DNA of 64,000 nt from Chitinophagales bacterium (GTDB lineage Bacteria; Bacteroidota; Bacteroidia; Chitinophagales; Chitinophagaceae): positions 1-64,000 of the forward strand of contig JAATGQ010000073.1 of the NCBI GenBank assembly GCA_015654595.1, written 5' to 3'. Below, in pieces: positions 43,081 through 51,189 of the stretch. The position numbers and the translations under genes are program-made. Numbering within the stretch: the stretch's first letter is position 1; the number at the start of each line of letters is the position of its first letter. The notes beneath the pieces were generated by a model. The model saw only the letters and a program-made list of their open reading frames with translations, searched no databases and was not told the DNA's origin.

Positions 43081-43814
43081 TGGTAATATTCGTAGTCCGT
43101 CTCACAGCTTTGTATAAACTCTTTGGTTGGCCGATACTGACGCATAAATGTATCCAATGCCGGCGGCTGTAGTCCTGTCAGTCTCTTGACCAATGCTCTG
43201 TTGAACTTATGATCGATGTAGCGGTCCTGCTCTTCCTGCTCCAGGCGAGCCTGCAAGGCTTCCATCTGCCGGTTCTTCTTGCCGTTAAACATCATGTCCA
43301 GGTTCAGGCCAATGCCTAACCCCGCGCCCCGCTGGGACATTTTCATATTGCTGAGGTAGCTGCTGTTGTAATCAAAAACCTTCTGATAGTCCTTACGGTT
43401 CTGAACAGAATCGGTCACATAATCTTTTGGTCTGACCAATACGGTAGGAAGTGAATCGACATTTACATTCAAACTAAGATTCATCGGACCGTCATCCGGT
43501 ATCCAGGCAACAGGGATCTTCGTGGTTCCCCGCCCGACATAAGAGAACACGATCGAATCCTCTTTTGGCAGCCGGATACTATAGTTACCTGCTGAATCCG
43601 TCATCGTACCGATCCCGCTGCTGCTGCCCAATACGCTGACGCCAGGCAAGGCGAAACGCTGGCTTTCGTCATAGATCCTACCGTATATACGCATGGTTTT
43701 GACGCCCTGATCCGTAGCCGGTTTTGCCGGAGACGTCTGGGCATGGACATGACCGGAAAATAGTACGGCTGCAATAGCCCAGAAGCCTTTTAGCAGGAGT
43801 TTTGTCTGTTTCAT
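42954..43814 (-). CDS. Secreted protein with carboxypeptidase-regulatory-like domain
   Basis: 286-aa exported protein (signal ends GHVHAQ). After a short linker comes a beta-sandwich of the CarboxypepD_reg-like type (RIYGRIYDESQRFALPGVSV; GTMTDSAGNYSIRLP), as used by SusC proteins but without any barrel. The second half is helical and charged (ALQARLEQEEQDRYIDHKFN) and unrecognised. Stand-alone proteins of this build are common in Bacteroidota, often of unknown envelope role. Overlaps the convergent gene at its 3' end. Confidence 0.78.
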   Translation of the reverse strand: MKQTKLLLKGFWAIAAVLFSGHVHAQTSPAKPATDQGVKTMRIYGRIYDESQRFALPGVSVLGSSSGIGTMTDSAGNYSIRLPKEDSIVFSYVGRGTTKIPVAWIPDDGPMNLSLNVNVDSLPTVLVRPKDYVTDSVQNRKDYQKVFDYNSSYLSNMKMSQRGAGLGIGLNLDMMFNGKKNRQMEALQARLEQEEQDRYIDHKFNRALVKRLTGLQPPALDTFMRQYRPTKEFIQSCETDYEYYHYIQEWGKLFGDWWKDSHPDADVKKDTSARKKRSLPFIAVKK

Positions 43815-43929
43815 TTTCGAAACCGAAAACTAAGCCGGCCGCGTAGAACAGCAACACAATAAGATGTTATTTAACAATATATTTATCGATTAAAGTACCC
43901 AGTTGAACTCCAGCAACGCATAAACGGAA

Positions 43930-44829
43930 TTAGTAAGTAACATATTTCTCCGTAAAACTCCCATCGGCATAAAGGTCGATCAGCCCATAGCCAGGAGCCG
44001 TCTGCCGGCTGTTGCCTTCCCACCAGGCACCGCTGACCGCGCCGTCGCAGATATAAGTAACATTGTTGTACACCAGCTTTTCCCGAAGATGGATATGCCC
44101 GCTGAGACAAAGCTTTACACTGGGATACTGATAAAAGAGGTTGATGATCTTTGACGTATCGGTATGCATATCTCCGCCCAACATCACCCATTTATTGACG
44201 ATATCGTCTTCTATCAGATTCGTTGCTGTCAGGATCGGAATATGCGTCATCACACAGACCGGCGTCGTCGATGACGTGGAGTTCAACTCCTTCTCCAGCC
44301 AGCTCATCTGCTCTTCGCCCAGCTTGCCGATATACCAGGTATTGTCGATATCAAGATGAACGCTGTCCAGGATAATGAACTTCCATCCGGCTCTCTCAAA
44401 GCTGTAATAAGGTGTTGCCAGACCGATCTGATCCATCGAAAACTTCTTTCCATAGAGCGCCTGCCCCTTATCGTCCTCATTCCACCATACATCGTGATTC
44501 CCAAGGGTATAGTGCATCGGAAGCGAGCACTCCGCCCTGATGACCGAATGCCACAAGTTCCATTGGGTGTTGATCGCGTCCAGGTTCTCCTTGTTCATGT
44601 CGAATACGATGTCACCGCCATTGAGGATCATATCTGGTTTCTGCGACTGTACATGATGCAGACAGCGGCGGAACCGATCCGGCGCCCCAAACTTATCCTT
44701 CAAATGCACATCCGTCAGATGCGCGACCCGAAGCACAGGTGCAGCTTCCGGGTTATCCTTCAAAAACGCAGGAAGGGCGGGAAGCGCCAGCAACCCGCCC
44801 ATATTCTTGAGTAATGTTCTTCTTTTCAT
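43930..44829 (-). CDS. Exported calcineurin-like metallophosphoesterase
   Basis: 299-aa phosphoesterase; start MKRRTLLKNMGGLLALPAL gives a Tat-like signal (twin Arg) rather than the longer ORF. Metal-binding motifs: HLTDVHLKDK, ILNGGDIVFD, TLGNHDVWW, VMTHIPIL and LSGHIHLRE. Acts in the periplasm or outside. The fold supports phosphate-ester or phosphodiester hydrolysis; the natural substrate cannot be read. It follows the Carboxypep-like gene's start by about 115 bp and may be transcribed before it. Confidence 0.9.
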   Translation of the reverse strand: MKRRTLLKNMGGLLALPALPAFLKDNPEAAPVLRVAHLTDVHLKDKFGAPDRFRRCLHHVQSQKPDMILNGGDIVFDMNKENLDAINTQWNLWHSVIRAECSLPMHYTLGNHDVWWNEDDKGQALYGKKFSMDQIGLATPYYSFERAGWKFIILDSVHLDIDNTWYIGKLGEEQMSWLEKELNSTSSTTPVCVMTHIPILTATNLIEDDIVNKWVMLGGDMHTDTSKIINLFYQYPSVKLCLSGHIHLREKLVYNNVTYICDGAVSGAWWEGNSRQTAPGYGLIDLYADGSFTEKYVTY

Positions 44830-44942
44830 TGTCCCAGCAAGATCGTACAAAACTGCGGTCATCCCAGGCCGTTTAAAAAAATTCAGGATTTAGTAACAAA
44901 AGTCAGATATTGTGTCCAATTATCAACACCCAAACCTAATTT

Positions 44943-45497
44943 ATGTCAAACATGCATTCCTTCCCCGGAAAAACCCGTAGTTTTTTTGCCCGTACCGCAT
45001 CCCTGGCCTTTATCGCAGCAACAGTCTTCTTCGCCCCGGCCTGTCACAAATCCAACGGCAACTCTAACCCCACCTACTACCTGAAGGCCTCCATCAATGG
45101 CAAAGACACCACCTTTAGCGTCAACGCCCTCGCAAAGACGATGTCAGCCGTCGGCTACAATGATCTCATCCTCGAAGGCAGTTACAAATCCGGCCTAACT
45201 TTTCCCGGCCTGACCTTTACCATCGCATCGACTTCAGCCATTGTAGCAGGTACCTATACCTCAGGCACTTACAACACCGGTTCAGTGAGCGCAGTCTACT
45301 ACCCTACCGGCAGCAATGCCCTCTACGGCCCATCGGAAGGCGTAACCGGCGTTAACCCTTTTACGATCGTCATTACTTCATTAGACACCAAAACGGTAAA
45401 AGGAACCTTCTCCGGCGACCTCGCTATTATCGATTTCAACGGTAATGTCGTCGACAAAAAGACATTTACTAACGGGCAGTTCAACCTGCAGTTCTAA
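44943..45497 (+). CDS. Small lipoprotein-like secreted protein
   Basis: 184-aa protein with a signal and possible lipobox FFAPAC (Cys34). The mature region begins YYLKASINGKDTTF and continues as beta-rich Ser/Thr/Gly sequence with SGTYNTG, ending KTFTNGQFNLQF. The ASINGK opening and final GxFxL(Q)F strand are typical of small Bacteroidota lipoproteins of unknown function. A good terminator follows directly. It stands alone, divergent from the metallophosphoesterase. Confidence 0.75.
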   Translation: MSNMHSFPGKTRSFFARTASLAFIAATVFFAPACHKSNGNSNPTYYLKASINGKDTTFSVNALAKTMSAVGYNDLILEGSYKSGLTFPGLTFTIASTSAIVAGTYTSGTYNTGSVSAVYYPTGSNALYGPSEGVTGVNPFTIVITSLDTKTVKGTFSGDLAIIDFNGNVVDKKTFTNGQFNLQF

Positions 45498-45505
45498 AAA
45501 TATAA

Positions 45506-45536
45506 CACGGCCCTCAAGTTAAGGGCCGTGCTTTTA
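45506..45536. terminator. Bidirectional terminator between lipoprotein and nudK genes
   Basis: Stem CACGGCCCT/AGGGCCGTG with a short loop, T-rich on the plus side (CTTTTATA) and on the minus side (TTATATTTTT). Confidence 0.85.
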
Positions 45537-45585
45537 TAATCACGTCTTATATACCCGACCGTTGAGCAGTCGATTAAGCCGCAGG

Positions 45586-46167
45586 CTACAATATACCCTT
45601 CAATCTCAAATGCTGCAGCAACATGATCGTCTTCGCATCCTTGATCTCCCCGCTCTCCATCATGGCAAACGCATCGGCAAAAGACAGCTCCATCACTTCG
45701 ATATCTTCCTGCTCTTCCTCTAATCCACCCCCTTCGCCCACCTTCATCTCCGCAGTATACTCCCAGATAAAAAAGTAAAGGATCTCCGTTACCGACCCGG
45801 GAGACATATATGCTTCAAATACTTTCTGGACATTGCTCACGCGATAACCGGTCTCCTCCTCGGTCTCCCGGAGAATAGCCGTCTCGGGACTGTCCTTATC
45901 CAATAAACCTGCACAGACTTCTATCAACAAGCCCGAAGGATTTCCGTTCACATAAGTCGGCAGCCTGAACTGCCTCGTCAGAATAACCGTCTCGCTCTCT
46001 TTATTGTATAAAAGGATCGCTGCGCCATTGCCCCGGTCATAGGCCTCCCGGACCTTTTGCTTCCACACGCCTTTTTTGTCGAGATAATCGTAAGTATACT
46101 TTCTGAGGATATAATGATTCTTCGAAAGGATCTCTTCCTTCTTGATCCTGATAGGAGGGTTTGGCAT
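45586..46167 (-). CDS. nudK: Nudix hydrolase, GDP-mannose pyrophosphatase NudK-like
   Basis: 193-aa cytoplasmic hydrolase. Start [14 protein letters not shown] matches the family N-terminus; the ORF-track extension runs into the divergent gene. The Nudix box is [20 protein letters not shown], and NudK-type context is strong: [45 protein letters not shown], and [18 protein letters not shown]. Known NudK splits GDP-mannose and related nucleotide sugars into GMP and sugar phosphate. Only 42 bp separate its start from the divergent GH43 gene. Confidence 0.9.
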   Translation of the reverse strand: MPNPPIRIKKEEILSKNHYILRKYTYDYLDKKGVWKQKVREAYDRGNGAAILLYNKESETVILTRQFRLPTYVNGNPSGLLIEVCAGLLDKDSPETAILRETEEETGYRVSNVQKVFEAYMSPGSVTEILYFFIWEYTAEMKVGEGGGLEEEQEDIEVMELSFADAFAMMESGEIKDAKTIMLLQHLRLKGIL

Positions 46168-46209
46168 ATGCTTTTTTTTGACGGACCTAAATATACGATA
46201 TTTGCCCCT

Positions 46210-47253
46210 ATGAGAAAGCATAACCTCCTGTTCTTGACCATCTTCTGCACGTGTCTCGCACAGACGCAAACCCAGGCGCAAACCGCTCGGTCCGCCGCTG
46301 CGACGCCGGCATCCAACGCCGCAGGCAACCCCACCTCAGGCATCCCCACCTCAGGCAACCCCATCTTCCCCGGATGGTATGCCGACCCGGAAACTTTTAT
46401 CATCGGCAAAACCTATTGGGTCTTCCCAACCTACTCCGCCCCTTATAACAAGCAGGTATTCTTCGATGCCTTCTCCTCAAAAGACCTTATCCACTGGGAT
46501 AAACATCCTCATATATTCGACACCACTACTATCCGATGGGCTCACCGTGCCATGTGGGCGCCCGCCTTTACGGAAAAGGATGGCAAGTACTATTTCTTCT
46601 TCGGCGCCAATGACATCCAGAACGATTCGACTATAGGCGGTATCGGCGTCGCCGTTGCCTCCAAACCCGAAGGCCCTTATAAGGATTACCTCGGCCGCCC
46701 GCTCATCGATAAATTCTACCATGGCGCTCAACCCATCGACCAGATGGTCTTCAAGGATAAGGACGGCCAGTATTATATGATCTATGGAGGCTGGGGCCAT
46801 TGTAATATTGCAAAACTCAATAAAGACTTCACCGGCTTCGAAACCTTTCCCGACGGCACGACCTTCAAAGAGATCACGCCAAAGGAATACGTCGAAGGTC
46901 CCTATATGATCTACCGGAAAGGAAAGTATTATTTCATGTGGTCGGAAGGCGGCTGGACAGGCCCCGATTATTCGGTTGCTTATGCTATCGCCGATTCTCC
47001 AACCGGCCCCTTCCAACGCATCGGAAAGATCCTGCAACAGGATATGTCTGTAGCTACCGGCGCCGGCCACAACTCGATATTCCACATCCCCGGAACCGAC
47101 GATTATTATATCGTCTATCACCGCCGGCCGCTGACCGAGACGGATGGCAACCACCGCGCAACCTGTATAGACCATCTTTATTTTAACGAAGACGGGACCA
47201 TCAAACCGGTGACCATCACGAAAGAAGGGGTCACTGCCAGAAAGATAAAATAA
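46210..47253 (+). CDS. Secreted glycoside hydrolase family 43 enzyme
   Basis: 347-aa five-bladed beta-propeller glycosidase. Start [18 protein letters not shown] provides the signal peptide. After a low-complexity linker with a 15-bp tandem duplication ([12 protein letters not shown]), the GH43 core begins with [12 protein letters not shown] (general-base Asp region), continues with [20 protein letters not shown] and [20 protein letters not shown], and has the likely acid Glu in [16 protein letters not shown]. Family members act on arabinan, xylan or galactan side chains; subfamily not resolved here. The 24-bp palindrome at 47306 is its probable terminator. Confidence 0.9.
   Translation: MRKHNLLFLTIFCTCLAQTQTQAQTARSAAATPASNAAGNPTSGIPTSGNPIFPGWYADPETFIIGKTYWVFPTYSAPYNKQVFFDAFSSKDLIHWDKHPHIFDTTTIRWAHRAMWAPAFTEKDGKYYFFFGANDIQNDSTIGGIGVAVASKPEGPYKDYLGRPLIDKFYHGAQPIDQMVFKDKDGQYYMIYGGWGHCNIAKLNKDFTGFETFPDGTTFKEITPKEYVEGPYMIYRKGKYYFMWSEGGWTGPDYSVAYAIADSPTGPFQRIGKILQQDMSVATGAGHNSIFHIPGTDDYYIVYHRRPLTETDGNHRATCIDHLYFNEDGTIKPVTITKEGVTARKIK
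46328..46357 (+). repeat. 15-bp tandem duplication in GH43 linker
   Basis: Two adjacent 15-bp units, each containing CCCCACCTCAGGCA, code for PTSG-type linker sequence between signal peptide and catalytic domain. Confidence 0.7.
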
Positions 47254-47305
47254 AGTATCCCCTATACTTGTAATCACCTCCCCCAGCCCGCCACATTTGC
47301 CAAAT

Positions 47306-47330
47306 AAAGCTCGTAGATCTACGAGCTTTT
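47306..47330 (+). terminator. Palindromic hairpin after GH43 gene
   Basis: Perfect 24-bp inverted repeat with core AGCTCGTAGATCTACGAGCT, followed by a short T run; 53 bp after the GH43 stop codon. Confidence 0.7.
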
Positions 47331-47683
47331 ACTTTGGGTAATACCCGACACTAAGTACTTGTTCCTAAAGGGCGGTAAGTTTACCGCTGAACTCCCCAAA
47401 TGTCCACCGCAATTATTGGGACAGCGATGGCTTTCGGCGCATCTTTGTATCACCAAAATAAATATAAACAACACGTTATCCAGTACCCTGCAAATCACTG
47501 AAAGCCTTGAATCCAAGATCCGTAGAACCGAAAGACCCAGACCCAAATCCCCTTTTTAAAACCGACAATCCAATTCCGTAAGAGCATTCTGATCCGCACT
47601 GTGAAAACACCCCTCGAGCCGTTGCTATCCAAAATCCGAAAAGCCGCCCCATCCCCAATCTTTCTTAAACCTCTAAATACTAA

Positions 47684-47709
47684 AAAACCCGCCGATCGTG
47701 GCGGGTTTT
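47684..47709. terminator. Terminator after S1/P1 nuclease gene
   Basis: Stem AAAACCCGCC/GGCGGGTTTT around GATCGT. On the minus strand it is followed by TTAG after the T run and lies 26 bp after the nuclease stop; it can also act on the plus strand. Confidence 0.9.
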
Positions 47710-47734
47710 CGTATGTAACACTATTACTATATTA

Positions 47735-48880
47735 CTATTGTTTCTCGATCATTTTGGGATCGGTGACGATGATCTCGGACTTCCCATTATAGTCGATCAA
47801 CTTCCCCGTGACACAAATGGTTTGTCCTTCCAGCCCTTCATAGGCGCCCTTTGCCGCATCCTTTAGCACCACCGTCAGCAGCTGATTCGGATAGGCTGCC
47901 CCCAGATTCAACAGCGTCATCCCGCCAAGCACCTTATACCCGGCAACAGACCCGCAAGTACGGACATTTTCATCTAAATGCTTGCCAGCGTCGTGGATAT
48001 CGACCACAACAGGCTTTGTCCCAGGCGCAGGAGCAGCGCTCCCGCCGATAGCCGCCGAACCATTGGCTACGCCGGCGCCAGTTACCAGCCCATTCTTAAA
48101 GATCTCATTCAGGACCCCAGCCAGCCGGATCCCCGCCTGATCGATCCGCTGCTCGATGATCCCAATATGCTCCTGGTAGTAAGAATCATCGATAGCGCGG
48201 CTCTTCATCGCGTCTACCTCTGCATATAATTTGGAACTGATCTCATAGCTCTCCCATATCCATTTTATCAGGGGATCACTTTGCCAGGTCTTGACCTGCG
48301 CCGCAGAAGCATGATCATATTTCCCCGCCATCTGCTCATAACTCAATCCCTGATGATCGATCAGCTTGCTATCCCAAACGCTGTGCAGATTCGCTCCCTT
48401 TCCTTCGTAATTCAACTGGATCGTGTTACCGCCCTTGTCCTCTTCCCTGCTGATGTGCATAGGCTGATGAAGATCGCCGACAAAGTGAACGACAAACTTC
48501 AACGCCTCAGCCTTCTGCTCTTTGGAAGCATTCTTATCTCTTAATATCGCTTCCTCTTTCAACATGGCGCTATAGACATTAGCCTTTGAGATCCCCTCGA
48601 CCGTCTTCTGAAAATCGGAATAGGTCAACCCCAACGGCAGGTTGATATAATGCCAGGGCTCTGTATGCTTATACTCCGGCGTCATCCGGGCCTCATCTGC
48701 CCAGGTAGCCACATCCGCAAGGGTCTGGCTGTCCAGCAGCTCTTTTACCGCGGCCTTCGCCTCGGAGCTAAGATGGTTTTCGGCTATTTTTCCAATGGTA
48801 CGATGCCCTGTAACGCCCCAGGAGAGCAGTACGACGGTTGAGAATGCCGCAACGGCAAAAAGAAGGAGCTTTTTCTTCAT
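47735..48880 (-). CDS. Secreted S1/P1-family nuclease with C-terminal OB-like domain
   Basis: 381-aa exported nuclease that cleaves single-stranded nucleic acid with three zinc ions. After the signal, the mature protein starts at WGVTGHRTIGKIAENHL, where Trp and His are the first zinc ligands. Further ligands lie in DVATWADEAR, HTEPWHYIN, HFVGDLHQPMHISR and NLHSVWDSKLID. The nuclease ends near residue 265; a Gly/Ala/Pro linker (GSAAPAPGTKP) then leads to an extra domain of about 95 residues (YEGLEGQTICVTGKLIDYNG; SEIIVTDP) resembling an OB fold. A role in nucleotide scavenging is likely. Confidence 0.92.
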   Translation of the reverse strand: MKKKLLLFAVAAFSTVVLLSWGVTGHRTIGKIAENHLSSEAKAAVKELLDSQTLADVATWADEARMTPEYKHTEPWHYINLPLGLTYSDFQKTVEGISKANVYSAMLKEEAILRDKNASKEQKAEALKFVVHFVGDLHQPMHISREEDKGGNTIQLNYEGKGANLHSVWDSKLIDHQGLSYEQMAGKYDHASAAQVKTWQSDPLIKWIWESYEISSKLYAEVDAMKSRAIDDSYYQEHIGIIEQRIDQAGIRLAGVLNEIFKNGLVTGAGVANGSAAIGGSAAPAPGTKPVVVDIHDAGKHLDENVRTCGSVAGYKVLGGMTLLNLGAAYPNQLLTVVLKDAAKGAYEGLEGQTICVTGKLIDYNGKSEIIVTDPKMIEKQ

Positions 48881-49084
48881 ATTATGTTATTGATATTGAA
48901 AGAGTTTGCCAACCCAGAAGCCCGGAATCGACGCAGCAAAAGTAAGCGTTTCCGGCTATCGGCGCGCTACTCCGCGTTGGCCAAACAAGCCCCCATCTCT
49001 CTCCAACTCTATAAGCCTCTCCACCCCCTATTGTGCATACACGCTTTTTATTATATATTGGAGGGGAAAATCCAATATCGCTAA

Positions 49085-51187
49085 GTGACTAACTCCAAAA
49101 CCCAGGCCCTGATACCCGCTGCAACTGCAGCAAAAGCACGCTTTTGGCAGATGAATATCTTCATCATCCTGGCTGCCGGCTGCAACTTCATCAATTTGCT
49201 TTTTTACGAAGCAGACAACATGACGACCAGCGCCATCGTCGAAGGAACAGGCATCCTCATACTAACCTTCTTCCTGATCTGTAATATCAAAGGCATTATC
49301 TACCTTCCAAAGATCCTCAGCATCGTCTTCGTCAACCTGCATTCCCTGGTCCTCTGCTATATACAGGGAACGCATCAGGGCGCCTACCTCTATCTCTTTC
49401 CCTTTGTGATGGCAATGATCTTCTTCCTGCGCGTCCGCAAGAACGACTGGGTCGTCACAGCCTTTATTTTGTTTACGACGACCAACCTGCTGATCATCAG
49501 CTTTGGCTGCCCCTACCAGTCTTCCATCGAGCCCGTACCCGCCAATATCGCCATCAACCATCTGCTGCTGAATGTGATCGTCAACTTCCTGCTGGTAGTA
49601 GCCTTCTTTTATTTTGTATTGCAACTGCTCGATGGCAAGGAAAGACGCAACAAGAACGAACAACGATTCGCAGACGCGATCCTCAATACTTCTCTCGACG
49701 CGGTCTTCGTCGTCGACCCGCTGACGCTCACGATCCATCAATACAATGATAAGGCGGCAGAACTGTTCGCACTCGATCCTGCCAACAAAAAGAGATCGAC
49801 TTACATCGCCGACAACGTGCTGGGGAAAAAGATTGCAGAACAGATTGCTTTGATAAGACAACAGGACGGCTCCTCCCGCTGGCAGGGCGACTGCAGCTTC
49901 TCGATCAGCCCCATGCGCCACTTCCACGGATTCGTCAGCATCGTATCCTTCGAATATTCTGACCATCCCTTCGTCAAGATCAGTATCCTCGATATCACAA
50001 CCCTCAAAATGGCAGAGTTCGAAACACTGCAGGCAAAAGAAAAGGCGGAGAAAGCCGCCGCTGCCAAGGCCCGCTTTATGAGCAACATGAGCCACGAACT
50101 ACGAACCCCGCTCAATGCCATCATAGGGACCACCCACCTGCTCATGCAGGAACACGAAGCCCTCCAGGAGACGGAACACTTCAAGGTCCTGCAAAGCTCT
50201 TCGGAACATATGCTCCAGCTCGTCAACGAAGTTCTCGACTTCAGCAAGCTGGACGAAGGAAAACTGGAGTTTATACACGAAGCCTTCGACCTCATGCCAA
50301 CTTTGAAAGAAGCCGCCGACTCTTTCTCAGCAGCCGTCCGGCAAAAATCGATCGACCTCCATCTGGAAGCAGACCATATTCCAGAAGACTTTAAGGTGGT
50401 TGGAGACCAGATGCGGCTGCGACAGGTCCTGCTCAACCTGTTATCCAATGCCGTAAAGTTCACCGATAAAGGATCGGTCATTTTAAACGTCTCCATCAAC
50501 AAAATGACCTCTGCCGACGCCGAACTTTATTTCGCCGTCACGGATACAGGTATCGGCATCTCACCCGAAAAATGCGAAGTCATCTTCGATAGCTTTACCC
50601 AGGCCGACGCGGAAACAACCCGAAAATACGGAGGTTCAGGACTGGGTCTTAGCATCTGCAAACAACTGGTCCGGAACATGGGCGGCCAGCTTCGCATAAA
50701 CAGCGAACCGGGAAAAGGAAGCTGTTTTTATTTTACGCTGCTGCTTCCGTTGCCCCGACGCAAAGCGACTTTCGCTCCAAAAGAAAAACTACAGGGACTA
50801 CAGAAACTCACCGGCATAAAAATTCTACTGGCGGAAGACAACGTGGTAAACCGCCGCATCGCCACCCGATTCCTTGACAGCTGGGAAGCCATCACCGACA
50901 TAGCAGAGAACGGCGAAATAGCCTGGCAGCTATTTCAGAAGAATAACTACCACCTGCTGCTGATCGATCTCGAAATGCCGCAGATGGACGGCAAACAATT
51001 CCTGGCGCATGTCCGCAACGTCGACAGGGAAATACCCGCCATCGCCTTCACCGCCGCCGTCTACGAAAACATGTACGACGATCTGAAAGAGCATGGCTTC
51101 AACAGCTATCTTCACAAACCATTCCGCCCCGATGAAATGCACCGGAATATCCTCCAGCACCTCATGACAAAACCGACGACCGATTAA
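49085..51187 (+). CDS. Hybrid histidine kinase with C-terminal receiver domain
   Basis: 700-aa membrane sensor. The frame opens with GTG (49085) after GGAGGGG; the first in-frame ATG is 65 bases later, so the start is uncertain. About six hydrophobic segments fill residues 20-185, a PAS-like domain follows (RFADAILNTSLDAVFVVDP), then HisKA with phospho-acceptor His337 in MSNMSHELRTPLNAIIG, HATPase (DTGIGISPEKCEVIF; GGSGLGLSICKQLV), and a receiver domain with KILLAEDNVVNRR and phosphorylatable Asp628 in LLIDLEMPQMDG. No output domain, so it passes phosphate to a partner elsewhere. Ends two bases before the stop of the convergent adhesin gene. Confidence 0.93.
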   Translation: MTNSKTQALIPAATAAKARFWQMNIFIILAAGCNFINLLFYEADNMTTSAIVEGTGILILTFFLICNIKGIIYLPKILSIVFVNLHSLVLCYIQGTHQGAYLYLFPFVMAMIFFLRVRKNDWVVTAFILFTTTNLLIISFGCPYQSSIEPVPANIAINHLLLNVIVNFLLVVAFFYFVLQLLDGKERRNKNEQRFADAILNTSLDAVFVVDPLTLTIHQYNDKAAELFALDPANKKRSTYIADNVLGKKIAEQIALIRQQDGSSRWQGDCSFSISPMRHFHGFVSIVSFEYSDHPFVKISILDITTLKMAEFETLQAKEKAEKAAAAKARFMSNMSHELRTPLNAIIGTTHLLMQEHEALQETEHFKVLQSSSEHMLQLVNEVLDFSKLDEGKLEFIHEAFDLMPTLKEAADSFSAAVRQKSIDLHLEADHIPEDFKVVGDQMRLRQVLLNLLSNAVKFTDKGSVILNVSINKMTSADAELYFAVTDTGIGISPEKCEVIFDSFTQADAETTRKYGGSGLGLSICKQLVRNMGGQLRINSEPGKGSCFYFTLLLPLPRRKATFAPKEKLQGLQKLTGIKILLAEDNVVNRRIATRFLDSWEAITDIAENGEIAWQLFQKNNYHLLLIDLEMPQMDGKQFLAHVRNVDREIPAIAFTAAVYENMYDDLKEHGFNSYLHKPFRPDEMHRNILQHLMTKPTTD

Positions 51188-51189
51188 GC

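Larger units (their letters stand above)
47254..47734. other. 481-bp spacer between convergent GH43 and S1/P1 nuclease genes
   Basis: No credible protein gene. It holds a 24-bp palindrome (47306-47329), a 16-bp inverted repeat GCGGTAA-GT-TTACCGC (47372-47387), and a terminator near the nuclease end. The middle (47390-47680) is featureless to my reading; no tRNA or known riboswitch fold recognised. A small RNA is possible. Confidence 0.5.

Noticed and set aside
46177-46204. Bacteroidota-type promoter (TTTG ... GATATTTG) before GH43
   Set aside because: The spacing would place the transcript start at the ATG itself and the -7 element deviates; too weak to annotate.
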